From Acanthornis magna (lineage: Eukaryota > Chordata > Aves > Passeriformes > Acanthizidae): DNA of 64,000 bases. The notes beneath the pieces are model-generated. The model saw only the letters and a list, made by a program, of their open reading frames with translations. It had not been told where the DNA came from and ran no database searches. The stretch is from NCBI GenBank assembly GCA_036785705.1, contig JAWUZG010000297.1:1-64000 (forward strand). Direction: 5' to 3'. A program made the position numbers and the translations under genes. Positions 38,120 to 51,509 of the stretch are shown piece by piece. Position 1 is the first letter of the stretch. Each line of letters starts with the position of its first letter.

Positions 38120-38125
38120 AATAAA
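38120..38125 (+). promoter_or_regulatory. LTR polyadenylation signal AATAAA
   Basis: AATAAA follows a 7-bp hairpin (38100-38118). It is followed, 13 bases later, by AACCCACGAGT (38139-38149), the same motif at the same spacing as in the LTR at 34857. Confidence 0.65.
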
Positions 38126-38329
38126 CACCTTTTGCTCTAACCCACGAGTGTGAAATTGTCTTTTTTATGACACTGTCTCCACAATTATTTCCATTAGATA
38201 GCAATAATAGGTCATATTATAAAGATTTCACTTGTTTTTCTGGCTAATGACTAAGTAAAAATTCTTTATGTAACCCAACATATTAATGTTTAAAAACATT
38301 TTGATTGCATCTAGAAAGATTCCAGGAAT

Positions 38330-38470
38330 TCATTTGAAAACAATTCTCTGAGCTGCATGCTGCCTTTATGATTTTGCTAGAATTTATAATCAATTTTAAT
38401 TAGCATTTACACTTAAGATGTAATGTATCATAATCCAGTCTCATTCTCTTAAAAATCATTAAAATTAGTG
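38330..38470. promoter_or_regulatory. Possible conserved non-coding element
   Basis: This stretch contains GAATTTATAATCAATTTTAATTAGCATTTACA and related homeodomain-like words, has no simple repeat, and lies directly after the LTR. Judged on appearance only. Confidence 0.2.
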
Positions 38471-40209
38471 AGAAAAGACAAGCTAATATTTTTTTTTTCA
38501 CTTCATCTAGGAGGGTTTTTTTCAGTTCAGTAATAGTATAGGTACATATACTATCCATTCAAAGATGGGAAAATTGATGAAAAGTAATTAACAGCACAAA
38601 TTAAGTTTTGCTATTACCCTGAAAAAAATAACTATCAGTAGATGCTAATTAGCTGGCAAGTATAAGGAAAGACAGTCTGACAAGGGCATTCAGAACAAAA
38701 AGTTCCAAGTTCTATTTAGCACAATTATCCAATTTTTATGTGCTGCGTGCTTCTGGCTCCCCTAGTCAAGATCCCTGTTTGAGGACAGAGTGGCTGTTTC
38801 TCTCCTCCTCAGCAGAAGATAAAGAAGGACCAAAGAATATGTGTAATGTCAGTCTTATTTCTCAGTCAAATTCAGCCAGCCATAAGCATAATTCACAATA
38901 TAAATTAGTGTTGTTGCAAATCATAGTCTGGGCTTTGTTTCCTTTTCCTCTCACAGATATGAGCTATACATCAGGCTGAATTCTGGGTATCTTCTCCATA
39001 TGCTAAATCATGCAAACTAGTGCATTTTCTTTGAGCTTCCTGACACACCTCTACATCTACAGATAAAAAATGCTGCTCCCTCCCGCTCTACCCCCCCACC
39101 AAAAAAAGGCAGGCTGTCAGGAGCAGTGGGTCTCATCATTTCTATGCATTATCTAAGGGACAGCAACCAATGCGGCAAGGGGATGTTCTGTGCTCTCCCT
39201 ACAAGGAAGGGAACAAAAGCAAGACACTGGTTCGAAGGTCTTTGAGAGCTTTCTAATCCTCAAAGGAATGACAGGATTCAACCATTAAAAAAAACCCCCA
39301 AAAACAAAAAACAGCTAAGTCTGAGGGAAGGGGTATGAGCTGATGTGCCATGCCTTCTGTTTGAATTTGCCACAGCTGCTTTCCAGTGCATATGGAAGAA
39401 CTGGGTAAACACATGGATAGTTTCTTCAGTAATTTACTTAAATAAAAGAGATAATTAGTTTAAATGCTAAAAGAGGAAAGAAAACACTGGGCCACTTCTA
39501 TCCTCCTATAGTCCCATATTCCCAAAATTGTGAGGATACAAATGCAGCCAGTGTAGCTGCCAAGACACAACTGAGGGGTAATGGTATCTTCTGAACTTCA
39601 GGAGCAAAAGGCAAGAGCAAACACAGGCAATGCAATCTCAAAATCTCCTACTGACAGGAGGCAAAAAGCCACATTTCCTACAGGGTCCTTCCTTGTTTAT
39701 GTCTAGGAGGTTGTCTGAGACTAAAGACTACTACCTACTACCTTCCCTGTCACTTTTAAAATGTTATATGTCTTTCTCTTCTTCCCCTCATGTATTTTTT
39801 TTCTTTTACAATAAATTACATATGTTGGTAATAGAAAACACAAGCTACACAATGTGAATTCCCAAATCCTTGGAATTAATTAGTTCTTCACTGAAACGCC
39901 ATTTAAGAAAAATGGACTTTTATTACTATGACTAATCAGAGCAATGCTGTTTACAGTAAGGGTATGTTGTGGATGCCTCTAAACTGCTTTTGCAATATAG
40001 AAGAAAAATTGGCAGCAAATGACATATATTGGCTTGCATTCATGCTGTTCCAGGTTGGTTATATTTACATTGCTCTGTAGAAAGCAGGCCCTGGTGGATA
40101 TGTGGAAAAGATGTCAATATATCTGTGTTCAGTAGCCAGGGCTTCCTCTAAAAGGGAACAAGTTGTTTTTGTGCCAAGAGGAGGCAAGAAGATAACTGAC
40201 ACTGGGCAA

Positions 40210-40260
40210 TCACAGAGCTGGGGCCGTCACAGAGCTGGGGCCGTCACAGAGCTGGGGCCA
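40210..40260. repeat. 17-bp tandem repeat, three copies
   Basis: TCACAGAGCTGGGGCCG at 40210-40226, 40227-40243 and 40244-40260, differing only in the last base of copy three. Near identity points to a recent expansion. Confidence 0.95.
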
Positions 40261-43200
40261 CAGTGCAAAACAGAGAGCGAGACAAAACAAGAGCACAAAC
40301 ATATCCATGAAATGTATGTCACACACTCACACATGTAAATCACTTTAGAAGATTTTGGAAGGACATCAATAACTTCAAAAATAATTAGTAACCGAATCAC
40401 TGTGTGGGCGTTTACCGCTGCAGCACACAGTATCGAGGGTCATGGTAAGGGACTTAGAGTGATATGAAGCTTTTCCATCTGCTTTCATTTTGCTTACTTT
40501 CTACAACAGAAATATTTGATGCAGACTGAGTTTTGCTGTCCTTTCTCCATGTGCCCCTGCAGTTCTGTGGGTCTTATATCCAGAGGTAGAAAAGAAAACC
40601 AACAGAAATCATTGAGCCAATGATACACAGCAGGAATATGAACAGCATCACATTAGGTAAAACGATTACTTCTTTTTTGGTTGGTTTTAAATCAGCAGCA
40701 TTTCACTGTGCCTCTTTTTACTTAATATTTTTCCATAGGAGGTTTTATTTGTTGTGATTTAAATGCTTTAATTCTTCACAATATTTAAGGTATTTTATAC
40801 AACACAAACATCTCTCTGAAACACTCCTGCTCTTTGTTTAAGTTCAGAGAATTTAAGAATCAGTCGAGCAGTTGACAAGACTGCTCTCACCAAGTAAACC
40901 AGCAACAATCCTGTTCTCACAGGACCACTATTTAAACTGATGTTTATTTTGGCACTGGTAGTTATGGTATGTCTCTGTTAACATAACTGTGATCAATAAA
41001 TGGACAACAAAGTTCTTTCGCAGGAGCCATCCATCTGTTACTTGCTGTTAAGGTATTGATTTGTATTCTGCATGTGCAGCCACATTACCACACAATATAC
41101 ATAATACAAGGATGCAATTACTGAAACTAGGAGCTAAACCTTCATTTGTCTCATAGGTGGGGCAAATAAAAATAATGGACTCGTGACATTCATACACAAG
41201 CAACATTATTATTTCCATTTCTCCATTTTGATGCCAAGGAAAATACATCCACACAAAACACACCTCGCAGTATCTTGAGAACAATAAAAGGTTTCAAAAG
41301 TTATGGTATTGTAATAACTCCCCTTTCAGAAAGCTGATTAGAGAATCTTAACAGCAAGTTCAGAATTTCAACAACAAAAAATCCTCTGCCTCATTTAATG
41401 AGATCGTTTAATGAAGAGCGCTCAATTACAGTTTTATGAAGACATCGTCACGTCCCTTTAATTGCTCTTTCCTATTCTAATTAACCTCTTGAATGCCAAT
41501 CTAACTTTCTTTCTGGCATGCCCATGACTGTGCCTTTTAAGTGTCATCCAGCTGCTGACAGCAGTAGCAGGACGTACAGCATACACCCTCCACATGGTGT
41601 GAGATCCCTGTGACAAACACACTTCAGATGGCACAGTGTGGGCACCTGCACAGGCCAGCCCTGGCTCTGCCGAGCTACCACACACACACTGCTTGGTGAA
41701 CACCTGTGTGCTTTGCTCTCTGCTCTCAGCAGACTTTTGTAATTGAACTATTAAATGGAAAGAGTAACAATTCATCACATTAATTAACATATTTTCAAAA
41801 TCAGTTAGTAACAGGAAGATTCACCAAAGATTGTGCACTTTTCTCTTTCCCACAGTGAACTGAAAGTCCTTTCCATTTGACTGAATGCTGAAAAATTCTG
41901 CAGCCTCTTGCCACTACAAAAGATGACCCTTATCCCAAGCTGCCTTTCAGGGATTTTAGCTAACATGTGTGAGGAAGTACTGCAAATCATTCCATACTGG
42001 GGAGACAGGATGTATTTTTTTTAAAAAGGCAAAGATATTATGATAGTTAGGATACAAATAGAAATGCTGAGGTAGAAGTCAGCAAATCTGGATAACTTAC
42101 AGAATAACAAGTATAAAGCATTTGTTAATATTTGTTTTCTTCTTTGCAAGATAAACTACGACAAGTTTAAACTACTACTCTACAACACTGTCTTTCTCTG
42201 CACTATAACACAGAAATATTGCAGCAGACATGAAAATGATATGCAGTATATATGCAGTACATCTGTTCCTTTAGTCCCCACTTGAGGCAGGGCAAAGAAC
42301 GCACAGACATGAGAAAATAATTTAGTAAAGGGAACTTGCTTCATAACAGAGAGAGACTAAAACATTTGCACTATAATGAGCAAATTGCCCTAAGCAATCC
42401 TGGATTAAGCTACATAAAATCAAGGAGAAGAATAAAGACAGAAAATTAGGAAATCTCTGCATAGGCAGAGGAGCGAAGTAGTCAGGAGGATATAAACAGT
42501 CTTGCTGCATATTTAGCTCTTCACATGCCTTCTCTGTTTCTTGTCAAGTGCTCCCATAGCAGGAAGATCTCTGTACTCATAAACACACCACTGACCATAG
42601 CTTATCTTCTCGGCAATCAGACTGCCTTGAACTCAGAGTTAAATTTCTCTAGAAGAAAGTTTACAGGCCACTACATCTCCCTCACATTATCTACCATTTG
42701 CGGACAGCTATTTTTTGTAAGAGTATATTATCAGTAAGTTACAAAACCAAAGAAAGTAAAAGGGATGACTGAAAAACACAGTAATTTCCTGAAATCTCAT
42801 TAAAAATCTCGATGTGTTTAAAACAGAAGCTACAAAACAGGGTGAAGTCTTAGCTGTAAGTCAACCAGAAACAAGGATCAGGCTTCAATGTCATGTGTCA
42901 GTCAATCGTGGGAAGATCAGCTTTCTCAAATATTGCTTTTGGCCCACCAGAATTTAACTGCATTTAGAGTATCAATTGCCATAAGTAATCAATAAACCAG
43001 TTTCCTGAAACAGCAGTTGGACTGCTTATTTTGTTGTTATGTTCTTGTTTACCCCAAAGATGGACATTTCTCATATGGGAAGCCTCACCAAGCACCTCCT
43101 CACTGAGCAAGTTTGTTTTCAAAATCAGCCTCTATCAAAGAATGTTCTTGCAGCTCTTATGCCTAAATGAAGATGTCAGCAGTGTCCATTGTCCACCCCC

Positions 43201-44658
43201 ATTGCCTTCTTATCAATAAACCATTGCCAGACCACACTTCTGACCGTCCGTAACTCTTCCAAGCACGGCTGTCAGTGGAAGTGGCCCTGGCTGCACTGAC
43301 AAGAAACACACCCCGGACACAAACAGTGGGCTGGATCTAATGGTGGCTTTTTTATACTCCCAGGTGTTTGGAGGGGAGGAGGGTCAGAGTCAGGCAAAAG
43401 CAGTGCCTAAGAGCAGTGCAGAGGCTACAGGGAACTGGGAGTACAACAAAAGGATAAATGCAACAGTACAAAGATAGTACCTGCTTGAACATGGGTGCAT
43501 CTCTCAGACCTTAACATTTAAAGGCAGACTATTGCTGAAATAGTTGCTGCCCCTAAGACTGAGAGGAACTGCATATCAGAGAGCCCCAGAGCCCTCAGTC
43601 ATGTGATCAGTTTCTTCCAACTAAATTAAAATTCTCCAGGACACATAGCTCAGGATAAGTTGTGAAGAAACCTACTCCCTCTCCTCACAACTTTTATTTT
43701 TGAGGCCATGCTGAGTGCTATAGACAAATATAATTGATTTAAAACAGCAGAAACACCTTCCTAGTCTCTACGCTAGACTTTGCAGAAACAGCTTTTACTT
43801 TTATTCCCTTAAAGTAGAAGCTAACAACATATGGGCATTTTGTAATATAGGGAATAATGCAACAGACTTAAAAATGGACTGACTGCATAGAACCCACACA
43901 AATTACAGCTGCTATCAGAAAGCAAGTACGCTGTGTAGGCATAGAAAATTTTTCATCTCATAATATCTTTATCATAATGAATATAATATTCCTTTGTTTC
44001 TGCTATAAAATGGTTTCATTAAAGTCCAGACCAACTATTTATGAGAACAAGTCCATCTTTCCCATGACTCCTGGCATTTCAGTTCCTGATTTGCTGCTTT
44101 AAATATCTTTGTTTTAAAGTTTTATTAATTTCAGAGAATCACTGTATATCTTACCAAATCACTGACTTCTGTGACATATATTTACACCTGAACGATGAAT
44201 CAAGACTTCTCCTCTTCAAGAAGAGAGGGCTTAGCTATATCATTGGTTTATTGTAACAGGTTATTATTCTAATGCTTTTAATGCTCTGAGAGTCTTAATA
44301 ATAGATGCAATTCCCAGCAGAGCTTTGCTTTTTTCTTCTACCGTCATTTAAGAATCCTATATAGAAACATAATTTATTTTTCTCACACAGAAATAAACAG
44401 GCTGATCCTGATACATGGAAAAATCATGTATAATTATTGCTGTGATTAAGGAGTCAATATGTCATGGCTACCTTTTAAGAAATGTATTGTCTCTTCAGTG
44501 AAATAAAAACCATGATCATTCTAAACACCCTAAAGAAACTGCGGGGGGAGGAGTTGAGCCTGTTTTGAAAGTGCAGAAGTCATCTATATACTGACACTAC
44601 ATTAATGAATGCAAACCCAAATATTTTCAGACTTCAGAGAAATCTTCTTCATTTCTTT

Positions 44659-44730
44659 CATGCAAAGTTAAGATAGAAAAAGATGATCTTTTTCATGCAA
44701 AGTTAGGACAGAAAAATCTGAATCTTGTGC
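44659..44730. repeat. 35-bp diverged tandem repeat
   Basis: CATGCAAAGTTAAGATAGAA (44659 on) recurs as CATGCAAAGTTAGGACAGAA from 44694. A third partial TGTGCAAAGTTTG follows at about 44727. Old local duplication. Confidence 0.65.
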
Positions 44731-47690
44731 AAAGTTTGATATTGAATGTGTTTAACTTCACATAAATGCAGCACTTGGTTTTAAGTGTGCAGTTTCACAG
44801 CTCAGCAAGATTTCTTTGCTCTTAGTGACAGCGGAAAACAATGGATGTCACACTATACCAAGTGTCTATATTAAGACAATGCTCTGCCAACTTCCAAACT
44901 ACATTAGAACAATCCACAGAGACATTTCAAGAAGGAAATATGGAAAACCAGAATGAAACCAGGCAAATAGCACACAGAACCAAAAATCATGCCAAAGCAT
45001 TCAAATAATGAACTTCTAGTATCTCCTCTGTATTGGAGAGGTAGACTGGATTGAATGTTCATCCCTATATTATATTTCACAATCATGAACTTGGGTAGGG
45101 GCCATGCAAAAAATTTTTAAAATTTCAGTAAAACTTCATAAAATGCCTTTTAAGACTTTCTATAAACTCTCCCAGGACAAACCCAGATGCCTTTCACCTG
45201 CTGCCCCAGTGTAAAAAACTCAGTGGAAGGCATGCAAACCTCACCAGAAAGTCTGGGCACTTGGTCACAGTGTTATTCTAAGATAGAAGGAAATTTGAAA
45301 GCTACTTGTCTCCACTTTTTCCTCCAATCCTAAAATGTCAGCAGGATTTATGAAGGAAACATTACTTAATAAAGGAAGACTTGCTTCTTTTCAAACTTTT
45401 ATGGAAATGACATTGCAAAACATATTTAGCATCCAACCATGAACAATGAGTTCAACGTCAAATAACCATAGTGCGTGGCACAATTTACACTTACAAAGCC
45501 TTCAAGTTCTTCCAGAACAGCAGCAGTGCAGGGAAGATTCTCATCTGTAATTTCAGAAATTAATCCAATGCATCAAGCCTACACCACTCACTCCCTTGAA
45601 AGATGCTCTTAACAAACTGAATTGCTTGCTTTTATTGTGACCTGACAGAAATTGAAGCATTTTGTTTAGATTTCCCCAAAATAAATCCAAATATTTCAGC
45701 AAAAGCAGGTGGGTTCCCACGTGATAACTTGATTTTAATGGAATTTCCTTTTCCTTTGTAGATATACTGGGAGAAGGTTGCAAATAAAATACAAATTTCA
45801 CAATCACTGGAAGTGTAAAAGCTGACTGGATAATTCACTCAGTTATTATTTTAAGAAACAATATTGATGAATGGGAACCCAAGTCTAAAAATTTACAATG
45901 CACGTAAGAAAACAACAAAAATGCTGCTCTTTTCAGTAATGCAAATATGAAGTAATGAATGCATACAACTAAAAGGAACAGAAACTGCTCCCTCAGCAAG
46001 TCGCGTTGCATATGAGAGGGAGGGCTCAGGTTAAGCTTGGTTCCAGAATTCTGGTCTCTCTTGGGCTTACATAAGGGACAAAAGTAAGATATCAACAAGC
46101 AACGCCATTTCTCCTAACTCAGCCACAATCAACAGAGAAAGGGGGTGGCAGCCCTGACTGTGATCTTGCCAAGTCATATCCAAAGGACTCTAGGAGAAGT
46201 TGAGTGTTTGCATGATCGTCCCAATAATTTAAAATTTAAAAAAAAAATAAATTGTAAAGCTCGTATGCTAGCACCTTGGGCATCTTCTGGCATATCTTCT
46301 TTCTCACTCATGTTTTGCCTGAAGTAAATTCTATTTAATCTTGTCGTAAAAATAACAGGAATTTAAAGCACAATGTTTATTTGTAAGTACTTTTGGTAGC
46401 ACTAAATTCCAGAGGCTTTTCTCTGGGACATGGCTTTTCCTCGAGGCACCTGTTGGCAGAGGGGGAAGCAAATGTCAAGCATACCTGCAGGCACTTCATG
46501 CAGGATCCTGGCAGGCATTCTGCTACCAATCCAGCCGACTACAGTAGCTCCCAAGACTAGGTACACCTTCCTCTGAAATACTTGCTTGCAATTTTGTTCC
46601 CCTGCCAACTTGTTAAAAAAACATCCAAAGCTAATCAAATGTTTTTGTTTGGTTTTGGCTGCTTCCTTATCAAAACTTTACAAAACTTTAATCTCAGCCT
46701 CATGAGCCCTGCAGCTGTAAATTAATTGAATAAAATTTACAAACATTATGCATTGATAAAGCACTTCCAAGACTTTTCCCTATTCAGTTGACTTAGCTGC
46801 TTGGCATGACAGGTTTGCTTGACATGAGTTCAGAGCCTCTGGAAACCTTCCTAATCCCACTCTCCAGGCCTTGTGCCTATTCACGGAACCATGTTAACCC
46901 AACTCCAGAAAACTAATAAATCTCAAATGGTTTTAAGCCCTCAGAATCACCCCTTGGTACACATTCCACCTTTATATTGCAGGCATCTTGTTGCACAGAA
47001 TAACTCTTATTTGAAAGACCTAAGAAGAAACCAGTCTAGTCCTCAAAGTTATTAACATTTAATAAAATATCTCACTTAAGATTATTGTGGGTTGAAGCAT
47101 AATTGCATTTGCTACCATCATTCTGAAGTCATCTGTTTATCTTTCAGTGCAATATTTCGATATCAGTGTTCAAACTAAATATTTTCAATGGAATCACTGG
47201 ATGATTCCTTTTATACTAAAGAACAAAAAAATCTCTTCTGTCCATATAGCAATCCATAAAGACCCTCATCCTCCCCATTTCAGCTAATATTTTTGATTAG
47301 ACCACAAAGCACAACTATTCTGACACATTATACTGGTACCAAAATAAGATGATTTCTTACATTCTCTGCAGGAGTAGAAGTAAAAACTATACATATTTTA
47401 TGAAATATTAGGCTGCATGGTAAAGGAGTTTTCTTAAATATATATCTGTTTAGTATTTTTAAACCAACTTTTAAATAATAATCTGTTGGAACTACAATAG
47501 TCTTTATGCTTAAAATAAAAATGAAAGTCCAAGCAACATCTCTGAGTCATACTTATTGGAGCTCACAGGCAAAGCACATGGAAGCAAATATCCAGGCTGT
47601 AAAGAAGTTTTTACATAAAGACATGAATTAAAATGGAGGTCTATATTGACCTATAATACACATGTAAATAGCTCAATGAAGTTTTGATAG

Positions 47691-47704
47691 GGATTAATTA
47701 ATCC
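47691..47704. promoter_or_regulatory. Perfect 14-bp palindrome with two TAATCC half sites
   Basis: GGATTAATTAATCC reads the same on both strands. Each half ends in TAATCC, the core bound by K50 homeodomains such as Otx, Crx and Pitx. Binding is inference from the motif. Confidence 0.3.
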
Positions 47705-49398
47705 AAATAACTTTATATCATCCCAAGATTCCTTTAATTTCTATTTGTGTGGGCATTTAACTAAAAAAACCATGATGCTAAAATGATTACAAAACCCACA
47801 AGTAGTACTCTTTTAAGAGTCAAAAAGTTTGTGAAAAGTGTTGGGTGCTTAAGGAAGGGAGGACCAGCTGTTGCCAATACTGATATATCAGAAGAAAGTT
47901 TCAAAAAACTTCATGCATGCAACAAAAGAGTGTGATTCAAAACAAAGTCCATAACATAAAATACTGGAATCTATTCAGTCATGTAAGAGATGGAGAGAAT
48001 ACAAAATGTTGTTCATGTTTTGGCAGACTGATCATTTTAACAGAATCAGATCATCATTTGCATCAGACCCCTAAATCTACAGATGTGATGATGTCATGAA
48101 ACTCCAAGAAAAATGTGTAAATAGATTTCAGAAGTCAGATCAGAGCTATTGAATGACACAAAGAAACATGGAAGAACAATGTTTTTTAGCTCATCTTACA
48201 CATAATTCAGTCAAGCGCTACAACTGGCTAATATTTCATGGGCAATATTTAAGCAATAAAAACCAAAATAAATTGGGGACCAAAAGAAAAAGCATTTTCA
48301 AAGGCATAGAATACTTTCAGTGCCCTTTCCCCACATCAGGAAAACAGAATCTGGGCACATTACTACCATTTTTCCCTTGAAAAGCTCCCACATGAATCAG
48401 CTGTGCCCTTAAGACCAAGTATTTGAAATGCCTTAGACTAATTTTAGGAAGGAAAAAAATTCTAATATACTGTTACAATAACGCCCTTGGAGAGAATGAC
48501 CACATGGGACACACAGTGTCACTGAACAAGGGACACCAGTGCCAGGGAAGAATATTGCACCAGTGTTCCTCAGCTGATCCCTGGAAAAATAAAGGAAGCC
48601 TCACCAAATAAGGAGAAGAAGAAAAAAAACTGAAAATGGGTGCATTTCCAAAACTCAGGACTATTTAAGTTGGTTTCATGTACAAACCCAAACTTTTTAG
48701 CTGTGCCTTCTAGTTAGAAAAATATTAACCATGTGCCTAGTATTTTATTTATACAGTTCTAATCTTTATCTATCATGACACAGTCAAGTAGCTAAATCCA
48801 ACTTAACCAACACTTACTGCATTAAGGAAGCCAAAATACAAGTTTCTTCCTCTTCATAGTAATTGGGGAAAATTTTAGGTCATGCCAGAAATTTTTGCCT
48901 TTAATATTATTTATTTAATGTTACTGAAATTTCTAGAACTTTGAGGGTATGAAGGCATTCTACACAAAGACTATCTGTATTTGTAGGCGGGGCACTGATG
49001 GAGGTCAGGGTAGTCTAGGTAATGATAAATCCTAAAACCTTGATATGAATTATATCTGAAGCACAGTGAGGAACCACAAGCAGTAAGACAGGTTTTTAAA
49101 AGCTCATTATTTTGAGCCTATGTTTTCCTTTGAACCAATCCTTCAAAAAGGGTTCTGCTCTATTGCGTATCCCCTCAGAATCATTTGAAGAGCAATCCTT
49201 TTCATTTTCTCATCACCCAGGCATCCAATCCTAATTCCTCACACCAGCATTTCAATTGGTGGCAGTCAAGAAGGTAGGCAAGTTTATAAAACACCTGAAG
49301 TGAAGAGCAGGAGCTCTGTTGTCACTTCCATGTGAGTGCTGGGGAAAATACTGAGGCAGGCTATGTATTTTATATCTTTTATTTTCATCTCTTTACAA

Positions 49399-49408
49399 GT
49401 CACGTGAC
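49399..49408. promoter_or_regulatory. Palindromic E-box GTCACGTGAC
   Basis: An exact 10-base palindrome matching the consensus of the TFEB/MITF/USF class (the CLEAR element). CpG-containing E-boxes are uncommon in this AT-rich window. There is no promoter nearby, so function is uncertain. Confidence 0.3.
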
Positions 49409-51509
49409 ATACTCAAAAATCCTGCCAAACCAACCTCTTATACCTAATATCACAGTCTGTATACCATGTTATATTAGCTAGTTGGCAGGTTCTGTTGCTC
49501 ATTTATCAAGATGTTTAGGAATTAAGGGATGAATCTCTTTCTGTTTTCCTATTAGTGATACCGGTAAGCTCTGAATATGCTGGAAGAAAGGAGCTCCAAA
49601 CCAGATAAATTATATGGTTGCTTCAGTACACATAAATAGCAGAAAGGACTGCAAGCCTAAGAATTCATAAAGCCTGTGAGAGATGCAGAAGACCTCTGTT
49701 AAGTACAGCTAACAGCTGATATATTAACGATTTAGTTTTTTTAATGAAGACTGGTTTTTAAATATAGTGATGGTCCTATATAATTAACATGAAACTCAGG
49801 GCAACACTAAAGCTCACAAAATAGATGGATATGTTAAATAATCAGCAGATATCCCACTTCATCAGAATAAATTAACTTTGAAAGAAATGCGATTAAAAAA
49901 TTAAATAGTAGAAATTATAAAGTACATGGTTTTGCCCACTGTGAAAACTCTCAGACCATAATAATTGTATTTTTTCAATACATGTTCTTATCTAAGTCTT
50001 CTCAGATGTTTTATCATTACTGTTCATTATTTACAACATATGACTGCCCCTTTGTAAAAGAGTAATGATTTGGAGGATTTTGCCATAGGTAACAAGCTTT
50101 TCTGGAAGAGAAGATACTCCTCATTTTCTCTTAGTTTCTTTTTATTCACAACATGTGCACAAACTGAAATAATATAAAGAGGATGCTGCAAAGAGTTGCC
50201 AAACAACACAAGGACAATTCCAATAGCAGCCCAGATGAAATCACTTTGTCCAGGCAGGTGGTCAGAAACTACTGTTTCAGCTTGTGATATTTCATTCCAA
50301 CTCAGCAAAGTGCCTTCCTGCACCATTTGCTCTACCTTCACATGGCCCTGCCTCAAAGATATGTCCCAGTAGGAACACTAACTCGAAACACAGCAGGCAT
50401 TTTCCTTTCTCCCTGTTCCAGTTTTGCTGCCTTGTTCTGAGGACAGAACATATAACATAGGGCTAAAATGGCACATTTTAAAAATATTTCAGAAGATAAT
50501 GATGCAGTGGTAAAGCGGAGACCTTGCTCTTCAAGTAGAGTCTTAAATGTGATAAGCCAAATGAGTTAGAAATATAATCACCCCGTGCTGCTCTGGGGGG
50601 AGACTAAGAGCGGAGCTGGTGAGCCAGGAGCATGTGTAGACACAGGGATTCAGCTAGAAAATGGGCAGTGATGGCTGTATAACTCATGGGTGAGTCTGAA
50701 AGCTTTTCAGATGATCAGAAAGTGGGCAGTGCACTGATAAGAGTGCAAAATTTAATCTAATGATGGATAAGTTTTCTCTGAATTATTCGGAGGTGATGCA
50801 CCAAAATTGCTATATGTAAGTGGATGCCCTTGGAGGCATTTCCCACATGAAATAGAGACATAAAGCATTTAACTCACGTAAGTATGAAAGAAGAGGTAAA
50901 ATTACACTAAAGCTGAAGACCAGATTATAAAATTTTTTTTAAGAAGAAATTGAATTAGAATGGCTTAGTTTTTTAGCTGCCTGAAGAGAAGAACAAATAA
51001 AAGAGACAACACATGAATATAAGCACTATAAGTGCTGAGTATCTCCAGTCATGCAAGTCAATCTGTGCTCTGACCTTCAGAGGGTGAGCACCAATTCCCC
51101 AGCTTCACCTCTGCACCATTAGAAATTGTGCTGCAGGTACCTAATTTGTGTTTAAGTCACCATCTTTTGGCCATCCAAGCATCACAAAGAGATCAGGCCT
51201 TCAAAGAGTAAAAAAATAACATTCACTCCAGCTTTTAAAATGACTTATCAGTGAAATAAAGACACAGTTTCAAATAACTAAACCAGAAATGAGATCTGTC
51301 TTTGCAATGACTAGGGAGCAAGGGGACAGATTGCCTATATCCATCCCAAAGTGTCTTCATCCATTGCACAACAGACTATTTGTGAAGCTAATATCATCAA
51401 CAGTGTCTTCTATTCAGTTAAAAATCAAGTAAGAAAGGCAACACACTATTAGAAAACTGTAAATACTGCCCGAGGGTTTGCGTATGTAAGGATCAAGGTC
51501 TTTTGCAAT

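Larger units (their letters stand above)
37148..38183 (+). mobile_element. Solo LTR, different family, plus orientation
   Basis: Promoter and polyadenylation parts are clear: TATAAA at 37753-37758, AATAAA at 38120-38125, and a U5-like end through CTGTCTCCACA. Between them lie R-region hairpins, for example CTGGACC/GGTCCAG just before AATAAA. The left edge is less certain. TG at 37148 gives the same 4-bp flank ATTA on both sides (37144-37147 and 38184-38187), which would suit an ERV1-type integrase, but four AT bases can match by chance. The U3 carries a large inverted repeat (37580-37724). The frame at 37797-38153 lies in R and is not a gene. No gag, pol or env is present. Confidence 0.75.

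Noticed and set aside
37797..38153. A 118-codon plus-strand frame
   Set aside because: It falls in the R region of a solo LTR, downstream of the TATA box and over the polyadenylation signal, with no retroviral or cellular motif.
34857..38183. Two plus-strand LTRs 1.7 kb apart as the ends of one provirus
   Set aside because: Their sequences, lengths and terminal bases differ, and the DNA between them has no gag, pol or env similarity and no visible primer-binding site.
41458..41790. A 110-codon minus-strand frame with a basic C-terminal part
   Set aside because: No domain, no signal of splicing and ordinary surroundings; consistent with chance.
43190..43380. Possible further LTR: CAATAAACC with U5-like sequence, and an opposite-strand TATA-like word
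   Set aside because: No TG/CA ends, target duplication or recognised family block could be found, and the two signals point in opposite directions.
50498..50545. tRNA-like wording (GCAGTGGTAAAGCGGAGA) suggesting a tRNA gene or tRNA-derived SINE
   Set aside because: There is no acceptor-stem pairing and no B-box (GGTTCGANNCC type) downstream, and no SINE body.
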